From Macrostomum hystrix (taxonomy: Eukaryota; Platyhelminthes; Macrostomidae): 64,000 bases of DNA. The stretch lies in the NCBI GenBank assembly GCA_950097015.1, contig CATNEN010000010.1, positions 3,116,501 through 3,180,500 of the forward strand. The letters run 5' to 3'. Made by a program: the position numbers and the translations under genes. Below are positions 34,901-44,789 of the stretch, one piece after another. A model generated the notes under the pieces. It was not told where the DNA came from. It was given only the letters and a program-made list of their open reading frames with translations, and ran no database searches. Each line of letters starts with the position of its first letter. Within the stretch, counting starts at the first letter, position 1.

Positions 34901-36439
34901 GATCATGGGATTGGTTAGCAGGCCCCAGGCGAAGAATTCCAGGAATATCACGATTAGCGCGTGATAAACGGAAGGCTTCTGAAAGAATGAGGCCTGCAAA
35001 GAAATGAAAGAATAAATTCAATTATAAAATTAAACTGATACTAAATCTAATCACTAGACTAAAATAGAGAGAAGCAATCACGTTTTATGTGATTAATTAT
35101 TATTTACGAGTATAACTGCAATCAACTGGAACATTAGAAGTGTATTCGATGCTTCATAACAGAAAACAAAGCAGTCAAATTAAAGGCAAGAATTACAAAC
35201 CAGGTAATTAAAAAACATTGTTCTGTGAGCTACAATGCACAGCTAAGTTCTAACAACTGCTTAGAAATCAGAGAAAGGAGCTTTATATTACAGCTTTAAA
35301 CTCTGGCTGCAACACAATCTCCAGCTAGATGTCAATTGCTGCTACCCTATCTCCAGCTAGATGTCAATGGCTGCTACCCAATCTCCAGCTAGATGTCAAT
35401 TGCTGCTACCCTATCTCCAGCTAGAGATATATGGCTGCTACCCAATCTCCAGCTAGATGTCAATGGCTACTACCCAATCTCCAGCTAGATGTCTATGGCT
35501 GCAACACAATCTCCAGCTAGATGTCAATGGCTGCAACACAATATCCAGCTAGATGTCAATGGCTGCTACCCAATCTCCAGCTAGATGTCAATTGCTGCTA
35601 CCCAATCTCCAGCTAGATGTCTATGGCTGGAACTAAATCTCCAGCTAGAGATATATGGCTGCTACCCAATCTCCAGCTAGATGTCAATGGCTACTACCCA
35701 ATCTCCAGCTAGATGTCTATGGCTGCAACACAATCTCCAGCTAGATGTCAATGGCTGCAACACAATATCCAGCTAGATGTCAATGGCTGCAACACAATCT
35801 CCAGCTAGATGTCAATGGCTGCTACCCAATCTCCAGCTAGATGTCAATTGCTGCTACCCAATCTCCAGCTAGATGTCAATTGCTGCTACCCTATCTCCAG
35901 CTAGATGTCTATGGCTGGAACTAAATCTCCAGCTAGAGATATATGGCTGCTACCCAATCTCCAGCTAGATGTCGATGGCTGCTACCTAATCTCTGGCTGG
36001 ATATCGAGGAGTAAAATTCCAGAAAAATGAAGCCCTCTATCACAGGAACCAGGTGAAAATATGAGGAGCCAATTGAGACCGGAATCCATGCGGTTAGCTT
36101 ACCGATGAGCACTGCAAAATTGCAAAAGAAAGTTAGTAAGGAAAACGTAATTTAAATTTCGACAATTAACCGTCCAGCAAACAAACAAGACACTATCTAC
36201 CAAAATGTCACCATCGATCTTAGACTTCAGACAAATATTTGAATCGAGAATTTCTATGAAAGTAGGCAACTCACATCGGACCGCTTGGTCCAGTCCAGGA
36301 AGGCCATGGGGTTGTACTTTTTCTTGTGCTTACCCCGGTACAAATGCATAATAGACCGGACTGTTGTTAGAAAGCGACGCGAGAGTTGCCGCTGGTCATG
36401 CGGCTGAAATTTTTGTGATGCTAATTTTATAGAATTCAT
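31992..36439 (-). CDS. MFSD14: MFSD14/HIAT1-type major facilitator transporter, 7 exons incl. a 9-nt microexon
   Basis: Twelve-helix major-facilitator membrane protein of the hippocampus-abundant-transcript (TetA-like) family; the substrate is not established. Exons on the minus strand: 36439-36275, microexon 36111-36103, 34993-34835, 34468-34091, 33760-33092, 32959-32731 and 32119-31992. This gives about 578 aa, or 548 if translation starts at the internal Met at 36349. Conserved blocks are PSVYHALIVIFLEFFAWGLL (helix 1), FLMNGLIQGVKGFLSFLSAPLVGALSDVFGRK (the MFS loop 2-3 motif G-A-L-S-D-x-x-G-R-K), TFSVVFAYVSDVT, AYGLVSASFAASLITSPAIGA, FLSYLPEAGEY and DQQGVAQGILTGIRGLCNGLGPALFGFIFYVF. The C-terminal tail is Ser/Gly/Ala-rich. 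Every intron phase fits. Introns 2 to 4 and intron 6 carry separate minisatellites. Confidence 0.9.
32330..32715. repeat. Degenerate minisatellite, ~18-bp unit (MFSD14 intron 6)
   Basis: Copies of CTGGCAGATGGGGAATCC with many substitutions and some longer composite units (GGCGGAGAATCTCAGGCAGA). It ends about 15 bp from the 5' splice site at 32730. Confidence 0.9.
33835..34050. repeat. Minisatellite, 32-bp unit (MFSD14 intron 4)
   Basis: Six to seven copies of CTGGATAATTACCTGCAGAT followed by CTAACAGTCAGT, alternating with a CTGGCTAATTACCGGC form. Contains AGATCT, so one GATC per unit. It ends about 40 bp from the donor of exon 4. Confidence 0.95.
34497..34808. repeat. Minisatellite, 33/34-bp unit (MFSD14 intron 3)
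   Basis: About nine copies of CAGTCAGCGCCCCATACTGT followed by CCCCTGAGCACTCA; some copies lack one C. It fills most of the 366-bp intron and ends about 25 bp from the 5' splice site at 34834. Confidence 0.95.
35305..36010. repeat. Minisatellite, 32-bp unit (MFSD14 intron 2)
   Basis: About 22 copies of CAATCTCCAGCTAGATGTCA followed by ATGGCTGCTACC. A marker variant CTAGAGATATATGGC recurs near 35420, 35645 and 35932, which indicates block duplications of about 7 and 9 units. Confidence 0.95.
36103..36111 (-). other. Candidate 9-nt microexon of MFSD14 (TGCTCATCG)
   Basis: On the minus strand the sequence reads TTTTGCAATTTTGCAG, then TGCTCATCG, then GTAAGC. That is a good acceptor and a strong donor only nine bases apart. 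Insertion keeps frame and adds Cys-Ser-Ser between the exon 1 end (KRSD) and the helix-1 exon (ASFFQKPSVYH). Skipping it also keeps frame, so it could be alternatively spliced. Confidence 0.6.
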
Positions 36440-36494
36440 TAGACAAAATGATTGAAAAATGGAATTCAGTCTCAGTAACCTGGTCTAAGCTGCT

Positions 36495-37848
36495 GGATTT
36501 ACCTGGTCAAGGTGGATTAACCAGGTCAATGTGTGAAATGGTGGATTAACCAGGTCAATGTGTGAAATGGTGGATTAACCAGGTCAATGTGTGAAATGGT
36601 GGATTAACCAGGTTAATGTGTGAAATGGTGGATTAACCAGGTCAAGGTTTGAAATGGTGGATTAACCAGGTCAAGGTGTGAAATGGTGGATTAACCAGGT
36701 CAAGGTGTGAAATGGTGGATTAACCAGGTCAATGTGTGAAATGGTGGATTAACCAGGTCAATGTGTGAAATGGTGGATTAACCAGGTCAATGTGTGAAAT
36801 GGTGGATTAACCAGGTCAAGGTGTGAAATGGTGGATTAACCAGGTCAATGTGTGAAATGGTGGATTAACCAGGTCAATGTGGGAAATGGTGGATTAACCA
36901 GGTCAAGGTGTGAAATGGTGGATTAACCAGGTCAAGGTGTGAAATGGTGGATTAACCAGGTCAAGGTGTGAAATGGTGGATTAACCAGGTCAATGTGTGA
37001 AATGGTGGATTAACCAGGTCAAGGTGTGAAATGGTGGATTAACCAGGTCAATGTGTGAAATGGTGGATTAACCAGGTCAAGGTGTGAAATGGTGGATTAA
37101 CCAGGTCAATGTGTGAAATGGTGGATTAACCAGGTCAATGTGTGAAATGGTGGATTAACCAGGTCAAGGTGTGAAATGGTGGATTAACCAGGTCAATGTG
37201 TGAAATGGTGGATTAACCAGGTCAATGTGTGAAATGGTGGATTAACCAGGTCAAGGTGTGAAATGGTGGATTAACCAGGTCAATGTGTGAAATGGTGGAT
37301 TAACCAGGTCAAGGTGTGAAATGGTGGATTAACCAGGTCAATGTGTGAAATGGTGGATTAACCAGGTCAATGTGTGAAATGGTGGATTAACCAGGTCAAG
37401 GTGTGAAATGGTGGACTAACCAGGTCAATGTGTGAAATGGTGGATTAACCAGGTCAATGTGTGAAATGGTGGATTAACCAGGTCAATGTGTGAAATGGTG
37501 GATTAACCAGGTCAAGGTGTGAAATGGTGGATTAACCAGGTCAATGTGTGAAATGGTGGATTAACCAGGTCAATGTGGGAAATGGTGGATTAACCAGGTC
37601 AAGGTGTGAAATGGTGGATTAACCAGGTCAAGGTGTGAAATGGTGGATTAACCAGGTCAATGTGGGAAATGGTGGATTAACCAGGTCAATGTGTGAAATG
37701 GTGGATTAACCAGGTCAATGTGTGAAATGGTGGATTAACCAGGTCAAGGTGTGAAATGGTGGATTAACCAGGTCAAGGTGTGAAATGGTGGATTAACCAG
37801 GTCAAGGTGTGAAATGGTGGATTAACCAGGTCAAGGTGTGAAATGGCG
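36495..37848. repeat. Minisatellite, 29-bp unit (MFSD14 5' flank)
   Basis: About 46 copies of TGGATTAACCAGGTCAATGT followed by GTGAAATGG, alternating CAATG and CAAGG types. It starts about 55 bp upstream of the first possible MFSD14 start codon. Confidence 0.96.
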
Positions 37849-38702
37849 GGTGGGCAGTCAAAAGAGGCATATGGACCTACGTGGTTGATTTTTAAGTCCT
37901 ATGGGTTACTCATACTCGCCTATAGGTTATTCTCCTATGATAAAATGCGTCATATAATATATCAAATCTAAGTAAACTATGAATATGGAGAATGTACAAA
38001 AAGTTTGCGAAAATGAAGTCTGGCATTCCGCAGGTAGCCAAAAACAAAGAGCTGAAGTTTAACCGCCTCGAGTCGCATGTTTATTTCTTAGAACAAATGC
38101 ATCCATTGAAAGCAAAGTGAAAACTTCTGTGACACTTGCAGCTGAATATGGAGCTGAAAAAATAGTTTGATTTCCTGCAGTTACGATGCTTACAAAGCGA
38201 ACACTGGTGGCAAAACACTAATTAAAAACGATTACATTCAACATAAAAAATCTAGTTGTGTACAGATTACGGAATATGAAATCGAGATTAAAATGAAATG
38301 GTTGCTAATAGTAACAAAATTGCACTCACAGAAACAATAGCTTTCGATCAAAAATGATGCGCCTAGTCTACTATGCATAGGGTGATGTGCAGGCATCAAG
38401 ATGTCTTTCCAGTTATCGAGTAGTGTACTTTCCAGACACAGAAGTCAAAGCTAGCGAACAAGAATTGACTCAAAATTTGAAAATATTAAATATAACACTT
38501 TAATCAAGACTTGATCAAGTTGGACAAATGAAAGAATCCATGCATGATTGCCTAATTAGTTGTCATCTTATCCCCGATCCCCGATTGGCTCGCAGCCACC
38601 CCACTCCATTTACATCCCAGCCTCATTTTTGATTGGCGGGACACCTTAATAGACCTTAAAGTACTCTCAGAGCACTCTTGTTAGAGGAGGACCGAGTAGA
38701 GT
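37849..38702. other. Unique AT-rich gap 3' of LZTR1
   Basis: No gene or array. It separates the 29-bp array from the LZTR1 stop codon. Confidence 0.5.
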
Positions 38703-41700
38703 TTATTTGTCTAGCACAATAGCCCGCAAAATTTCAACCAGCAGCGGCTGCGGCAGTCGCAGCAGCGTAGCCGACTGCTCGCCGTCAACAATGCGTCTGG
38801 CATTCTTAGCCACAATGCGCAACGCGTGAGACTTCACGCCCTGGGATTTGATAACATCTGCGGCTTCTAGAATAGTGAGCACATTGTCCGGCGAGATGTT
38901 GACCTCGATGTTTTGCTTGCAGTAGGCCTGCAGCCGGTCGTTAGCAAAGTTATAATAGTCGCAGGCGTTGGCAATGTACATGAGATCAGCCGGCGGCATG
39001 CTCATATCGCCGCAATAGATGTAGCGCAGCAGGTTAGTGAAAGCTTGCTTGGTTGGCACGTGGCTTCCAAACGTGACTTCGACCAGATCATCTTTGGGCG
39101 GAAACGAACGAAAGAAACCTTCAAAGTAGCCGCAGCGCGCGGCCAGCACCGCACGGTGAGCCGGGATCCGATGCTCTCCTAATAGCAGCGTCACATCCGA
39201 GTAGTCGCGGCCGACTGTGCTCAGAAAGATGGCCATGTCCTTCTTCAGGCTGTTTGTGTGCTCAAGAATGTCCCGCTTGTGCGCGTCGATGATTCGGTTG
39301 ACGGAGTTGGCGGTTGTGCCGGCGCCAGCGCCTCCGGGCGAGGCTGCGTAGCGCTCGCGGCGACGCACCACCTCGAGGATCAGCGGCTTGTCAAGCTCCT
39401 CGAATTCGCGGCTGCAATCGAGTGCAATATGAAGGAGACTGAACTCAAAGCTTGACTGATTGACTACTCTAGAAAAGCGAAATTCAGTCGCACCTGTGTA
39501 TGACGGACTTGTACACCGAGTCTTTGGTCATGAAGTTCAGGCAGTACTCTTTTAACGGGACCTGACCCAGCTCGCTGGATCTCTCGTAGGTCACAACAAC
39601 ATTGCGCTCGTTAATGCAGGACTCGAGGTACTGGGTGACCACGTGCTGCAGGCGGGACATCTGAAACTGCAGGGCTAGCTGGTACACCTGCATCATCAGC
39701 AGGATGGTGCCAGTGTTCTGCATGTCCTCAGCATTTTCCACCGGCTGCAGCTGGTCCGTGTACACAAACGACAGGATCAGGCGGAAGGCCGTGGGATCCG
39801 TGTCCGGCAGGCGGACTTGAAGCGGTTTGCCGCTCCCGGATGACTGACCGAGATTCTGCTGCTGAGAAGGCGATGGAGACCGCTGCTGCACCGATGGTTG
39901 TGTGGATGCCGATGACGACGATTGAAGGGCTGCCTGGCGAGCCTCGCGAATACGATTAAGGAGGAAGCAGGATCTGTGAATAGCGGAATGGCAAATGCAA
40001 CCTGCGACACAAAAGCTACTAAAGTAGTATATTGAGCTAAAGAAATGCTTCACATAGCAATGTTTCATAGCCCCAACCTGGCAGCCAGAAAGCACTGGTG
40101 CGCCATGATGGACTGCTTGTCTGGTCCGACTTGGAATTCCACATCGCACAGCATCCCGGACTGTAGGAGGCGGCCAAAATCGTCTTGTAGAGTGCAGCGG
40201 GGATAGCTGGACAGCTGGATGCGGTACATGTCCCCGCTAAATAGATTCTTCTCCACGTTGCCACCAAAGATGTACATGCTAGAGTCCACCAGTACAGCGC
40301 TGTGGTACAGCCGACCATCTGGTATGCGGCTGCCTGCAAGAAGCGAACATATAACCCGAAAAAATTACCTGAGGATCTGAGGAAGGTTGTACCTGAGGAT
40401 CTGAGGAAGGTTGTACCTGAGGATCTGAGGAAGCTTGTACCTGAGGATCTGAGGAAGGTTGTACCTGAGGATCTGAGGAAGCTTGTACCTGAGGATCTGA
40501 GGAAGGTTGTACCTGAGGATCTGAGGAAGGTTGTACCTGATGATCTGAGGAAGGTTGTACCTGAGGATCTGAGGAAGGTTGTACCTGATGATCTGAGGAA
40601 GGTTGTACCTGAGGATCTGAGGAAGGTTGTACCTGAGAATCTGAGGAAGCTTGTACCTGAGGATCTGAGGAAGGTTGTACCTGATGATCTGAGGAAGGTT
40701 GTACCTGAGGATCTGAGGAAGGTTGTACCTGAGAATCTGAGGGAAGTTTTACCTCAGAATCTGAGAAAGGTTTTACATGATGATCTGGAAGGTTTTAACC
40801 GAGAATCTGAGAAAGGATTTTATCTGAGGAAGGCTCAGACCTAACCTAAATGAAGGACTGGCTTGAGGAAATGTTTTACTTAGGACTTGTGATCTGCAAT
40901 AATAAACTAACTAACCTGACGCAGGCTCCACAGTGGACCAGGTCTTGTCGTCTAAATCGTAGCTAAACAGCTGATTCATGACAGACGAGCCGGTGACTCC
41001 GCCGAACACGAACAGATGCCTGCCATAGCTCAGCATGGAATGGCCGAACACTTTCTCAGGGGCCGGTGCGACGCAGCCAAGCACATTGTCGCGATTAATA
41101 ACAGACCAGTGGCTAGAGGAGAAGTCGTACTGGTACAGCTTATTGGACGACTTGCTGCCGCTCTCCCCGCTGAACACGAAAAGGGTGTCGCGGCAAACCT
41201 GCGATTGACGTCAAGGAGCTCTTGCAAAGGTATAATATAAAGGCCCAGTATTTAAAATATAACTAATTCGTATTTGTATTTTATGCCAGCAGAGTGACAA
41301 GGACAGCTAGTTAGGCTACAGTAACAGCCCATAGAGTGACAAGGACAGCTAGTTAGGCTACAGTAACAGCCCATAGAGTGACAAGGACAGCTAGTTAGGC
41401 TACAGTAACAGCCCATAGAGTGACAAGGACAGCTAGTTAGGCTACAGTAACAGCCCATAGAGTGACAAGGACAGCTAGTTAGGCTACAGTAACAGCCCAT
41501 AGAGTGACAAGGACAGCTAGTTAGGCTACAGTAACAGCCCATAGAGTGACAAGGACAGCTAGATAGGCTACAGTAACAGCCCATAGAGTGACAAGGACAG
41601 CTAGATAGGCTACAGTAACAGCCCATAGAGTGACAAGGACAGCTAGTTAGGCTACAGTAACAGCCCATAGAGTGACAAGGACAGCTAGTTAGGCTACAGT

Positions 41701-43123
41701 AACAGCCCATAGAGTGACAAGGACAGCTAGATAGGCTACAGTAACAGCCCATAGAGTGACAAGGACAGCTAGATAGGCTACAGTAACAGCCCATAGAGTG
41801 ACAAGGACAGCTAGTTAGGCTACAATAACAGCCCATAGAGTGACAAGGCCAGCTAGGCGAGTGCTCTAACCGTAAGCGAGAAGTTGCACAGGGGTGGGGG
41901 CTGGTTGCCCAGTTGAGCAGCCTCCTCCCAGTAGTGAGTGGTCGTGGGCGAATGAGAGCTGTATGATGACGGCACCGGTGTGTGCCAGAGATCGTTGAGT
42001 CGTCGATTGCCATCATAGCCGGCGTAGATCCACATGCGGCCATTGTGGACGAAAGCGCAGTGGGCGGTCCGCGGCACCGGTTTGCGCGACTTCGCATCGA
42101 ACTTCCACTCGGACCAGTAGCGAGAGGCGAACCGATACTCGAACAGGTCGTTCTTGTTCTCCTCGCCAGTGTAGCCGCCGAATATCAGCATGGAGTCGTC
42201 CGCCACAACCGCCGAGTGGGTGTAGCGCGGCGCTGGCGGCGTGCCATTCACTGGCTGCACCAGCGTCCAGGTGCGAGCTTCCACATCGTATCTGAAAAGT
42301 AGATTCAACACAGCGGGAAAGGAAAGAGGATATTGCAGGCCTTCGAGGATTTCAGATTGAAAGTAATCTAGAATAGAATGCCTTGATAAACCTACGAGAT
42401 CTATGAGGATCTCAATTTTACGGAACTTAGAAGATCGAAGGGCCCTAGGGAAATCTAGTGGAATCGCGGAAATATGACATTCCCATCTATTAATTTATGA
42501 CATCTACGGGGAATCTATAAGATCTACGGGGAATCTATGAGATCTACGGGGAATCTATGAGATCTACGGAGAATCTATAAGATCTACGGGGAGTCTATGA
42601 GATCTACGGGGAATCTATGAGATCTAAGAGAATTTAGAAGTTATTTAGGAATGTATTAGACTCATGGAGATTAAGGAGATCGATTATGATTTTTATCAGA
42701 CACTAGACAATAGTCAGTGATAAAATATGATTTATATATGAAATAGTCTCACCTCAGCACGTCGTTAAGCGTGGCGCGGCCATTATCGCCACCGAATGCG
42801 TATAGAAAGTACCTGCCGGCCTCCACATGCGCCACCATAGTGTGCTTGCTCCGCTTCATCTCTTCCCAGCTGCCGACCAGGCTCCAGCAGTGCACCGTGT
42901 CAGCCGGATCCTCCATGCCTCTGTAGGCTCCGGCCGAGCCACCGGTGGCCGAGAACGACAGCGCGGAGGCTGCGGCTGCTGCGGCGGCGGCAGCCGGAGA
43001 GCCAGTAGGATCTGCCACGTAGCGGTTGCCGGCAGCCGCAGCCGCGGACGCAGACGAGGAAGAGTTCTGCTGATTACGCAACTGCAAATTGCGGAACAGG
43101 AGTTTCACCTTTCTAAGAGGCAT
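38703..43123 (-). CDS. LZTR1: LZTR1, kelch/BTB adaptor of CUL3 ubiquitin ligase (6 exons)
   Basis: The family recruits RAS-type GTPases such as RIT1 and MRAS to cullin-3 for ubiquitination. Exons on the minus strand: 43123-42753, 42291-41871, 41198-40916, 40333-40078, 39973-39494 and 39411-38703. All junction phases match and give 839 aa (human 840). A poly-Ser/poly-Ala N-terminal stretch is followed by kelch repeats (RSKHTMVAH...YAFGGDNGRATLNDVLRYDV; PAPRYTHSAVV...IFGGYTGEENKNDLFEY; ARTAH-type block; VFSGESGSKSSNKLYQYDF; LFVFGGVTGSSVMNQLF; MYIFGGNVEKN). Then come BTB1 (GMLCDVEFQVG ... FVYTDQL), BACK, BTB2 (DYSDVTLLLGEHRIPAHRAVLAARCGYF ... LLRYIYCGDMSMPP) and a second BACK. The human linker between the last kelch blades is shorter here. 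The start is the first ATG after an in-frame stop. The stop codon TAA overlaps an AATAAA. Confidence 0.94.
40365..40790. repeat. Intronic minisatellite, 24-bp unit (LZTR1 intron 3)
   Basis: About 18 copies of CCTGAGGATCTGAGGAAGGT followed by TGTA, with GATGATC and GAGAATC variants and degenerate copies to about 40850. The unit has one GATC. Confidence 0.95.
41285..41858. repeat. Intronic minisatellite, 42-bp unit (LZTR1 intron 2)
   Basis: About 13.5 nearly identical copies of CCCATAGAGTGACAAGGACA followed by GCTAGTTAGGCTACAGTAAC then AG. Only the GTTAGG/GATAGG switch varies. It ends about 12 bp from the 5' splice site at 41870 and fills about 85% of the intron. Confidence 0.96.
42490..42632. 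repeat. Short minisatellite, 19-bp unit (LZTR1 intron 1)
   Basis: About seven copies of GGGAATCTATGAGATCTAC, each with one AGATCT. The surrounding intron has looser related motifs such as AATCTAGTGG. Confidence 0.88.
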
Positions 43124-43768
43124 CGAGGGGCAAGCGGAAGGGGCACAATGAGGAAGCAAACTGTTTTAAACTAATGCGGCCTGACTGAGGCCCGACTCTT
43201 AAATATTCGACAGTGTGCCAATTAACTGCTGAGAGGGTGAGGGTGGAAGAGGCCCCGCATTCCTGTTTGAGGAAATATTTTTCCGGGCACAGCTAGCGCT
43301 GCCGCCCTACTCATACCGACTGAGCTTTTCAGGATTTTCTTTAAATTGATCCCATTTCAATCCACTTCCTACTGCTAGCGGGGCAGAGAGAATGACGAAA
43401 GAGAAGCGATTGGGAAATCAAAATCAATAGGAGAAATAAAATAGGCATTTATTGCATCCGCGTGCCACCCGCCCGAATCAGCTGGGCTAGTGTGTGCGCC
43501 GGCGCGCAGGAAATGCGCAAGCAAAACTATTCTGCAACTGCATTAGCCGCATATCACTCAGCATGCCTAGAATGGGAAAAAGGACAGAAATAAAAAAGTA
43601 AAAGAGAGTAAGCTTATGAAGGCTGACCGCGCTTTTACTAATAAACATTTACTAATAAAAGTTTATTAATAAACTGTACAGTGATAAGTAGGTATGTACA
43701 CTCAAATAATCCAACAAATGAGTAAATTGGAGTGCAGTAGGAAATGCAAAAGGTCATATTTTTGTGAA
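43124..43768. other. Gap between LZTR1 and PSME3IP1
   Basis: 5' flank of LZTR1 and 3' flank of PSME3IP1, about 640 bp, no array and no further gene seen. Confidence 0.5.
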
Positions 43769-44789
43769 TCACGAATCAGCCTTGTTTTTATCCGCATTTG
43801 TTTCATTCTCAGAGCCCGGATTCGAACCCTCGTCCTCTGAGTCAGTACTATATGCGGCTAACAAGGATGGTACGGCATGACTCCGGCTTGATTCTTTTAT
43901 AGAGCCATCAGCAGCAGCTGCTGCCAGCTCAGGCTGAGATTGCTTCGGCGGCTGCAGCTGACTCGGCGGTTCGTCAGTTGCACCGGAGGCTGGCAGCTTC
44001 CGCTTAACAGCAACGGCCCGGCCAAGCAGGCTGCGCTGACAGCTGGTCTTTCTGGTACCGGCGGCATCCGCCGGGCCGGGCCCGCTGCTAGCTGAGACGG
44101 AGATGGACACTGTGAGAGTCGGGGTGCCGTCAGCAGCCGGCTCAGCGCCAGTTGCTGGCTTACGACTCTGAACAGCCCGATTGTAGGCCTCGATGATGGC
44201 GCGGTCTTCATCACGACGCCGGCGCTCCTCGGCAATTTGACGCTCGGCTACTTCGGACAGGAAGCGGGCTTCGTCTTCGGTGATGCGAGACACCTGAGCG
44301 CCAGTTGGATGGCGGGAAACAATAAATGCTGAAGGGTGAGATGCTCATGGCTGGGTGTCAAGTTGAAATTTGATTATCTTGTTTCAACTTACATGGCTTA
44401 TCTTTCCTATGCCTAATCTCTTAGCTGTCTCATCTATCCTATGTCATATTTCTCCCGGGTCCCGGACTAGTAACCTAGTAAGTAGATGATTAGGCGGAAC
44501 TGCCGGTGTAAGAGTACTGTACTGGGCCTGCTTCGACTAGTCAATATCAGCGCTGCGTCGGCCAATAATAAACTAATATTGCAAATGAAGACAAGGAAAT
44601 TCGCACCTGATTACGCATGGCGTGCTGCTCGTCAAATTCGGCCTGCTTTTTATCCTTCTGCTCCTGCAGCCGTTCGTAGAGCGATCGCGGATCGTAGGGT
44701 TCCTCATCGTCGGCAGCCTGGCCGCGGTCTTTCTTCCGCTGCTCGGCGATGTCAGCCAATTGTTTCTCCGAAATGAATCGGCGTTCCAT
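43769..44789 (-). CDS. PSME3IP1: PSME3-interacting protein 1 (FAM192A/NIP30 family), 2 exons
   Basis: Nuclear protein that binds the proteasome activator PA28-gamma (PSME3) through its C-terminus and influences Cajal bodies. Exons on the minus strand are 44789-44607 and 44293-43769, phase 0, giving 235 aa. The diagnostic N-terminal block is RRFISEKQLADIAEQRK followed by EPYDPRSLYERLQEQKDKKQAEFDEQHAMRNQ. The second exon continues with the family core VSRITEDEARFLSEVAERQ. The rest is charged and low in complexity, with a late SLLAAYSTDSEDEGS segment matching the family's LxxYxSxSDSE region that holds the phosphorylated PA28-gamma binding site. Last gene of the minus-strand cluster. Confidence 0.9.

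Noticed and set aside
43800-43835. tRNA-like GGGTTCGAATCC motif
   Set aside because: It lies inside the PSME3IP1 coding exon (DEGSNPGSE) and no cloverleaf can be formed around it.
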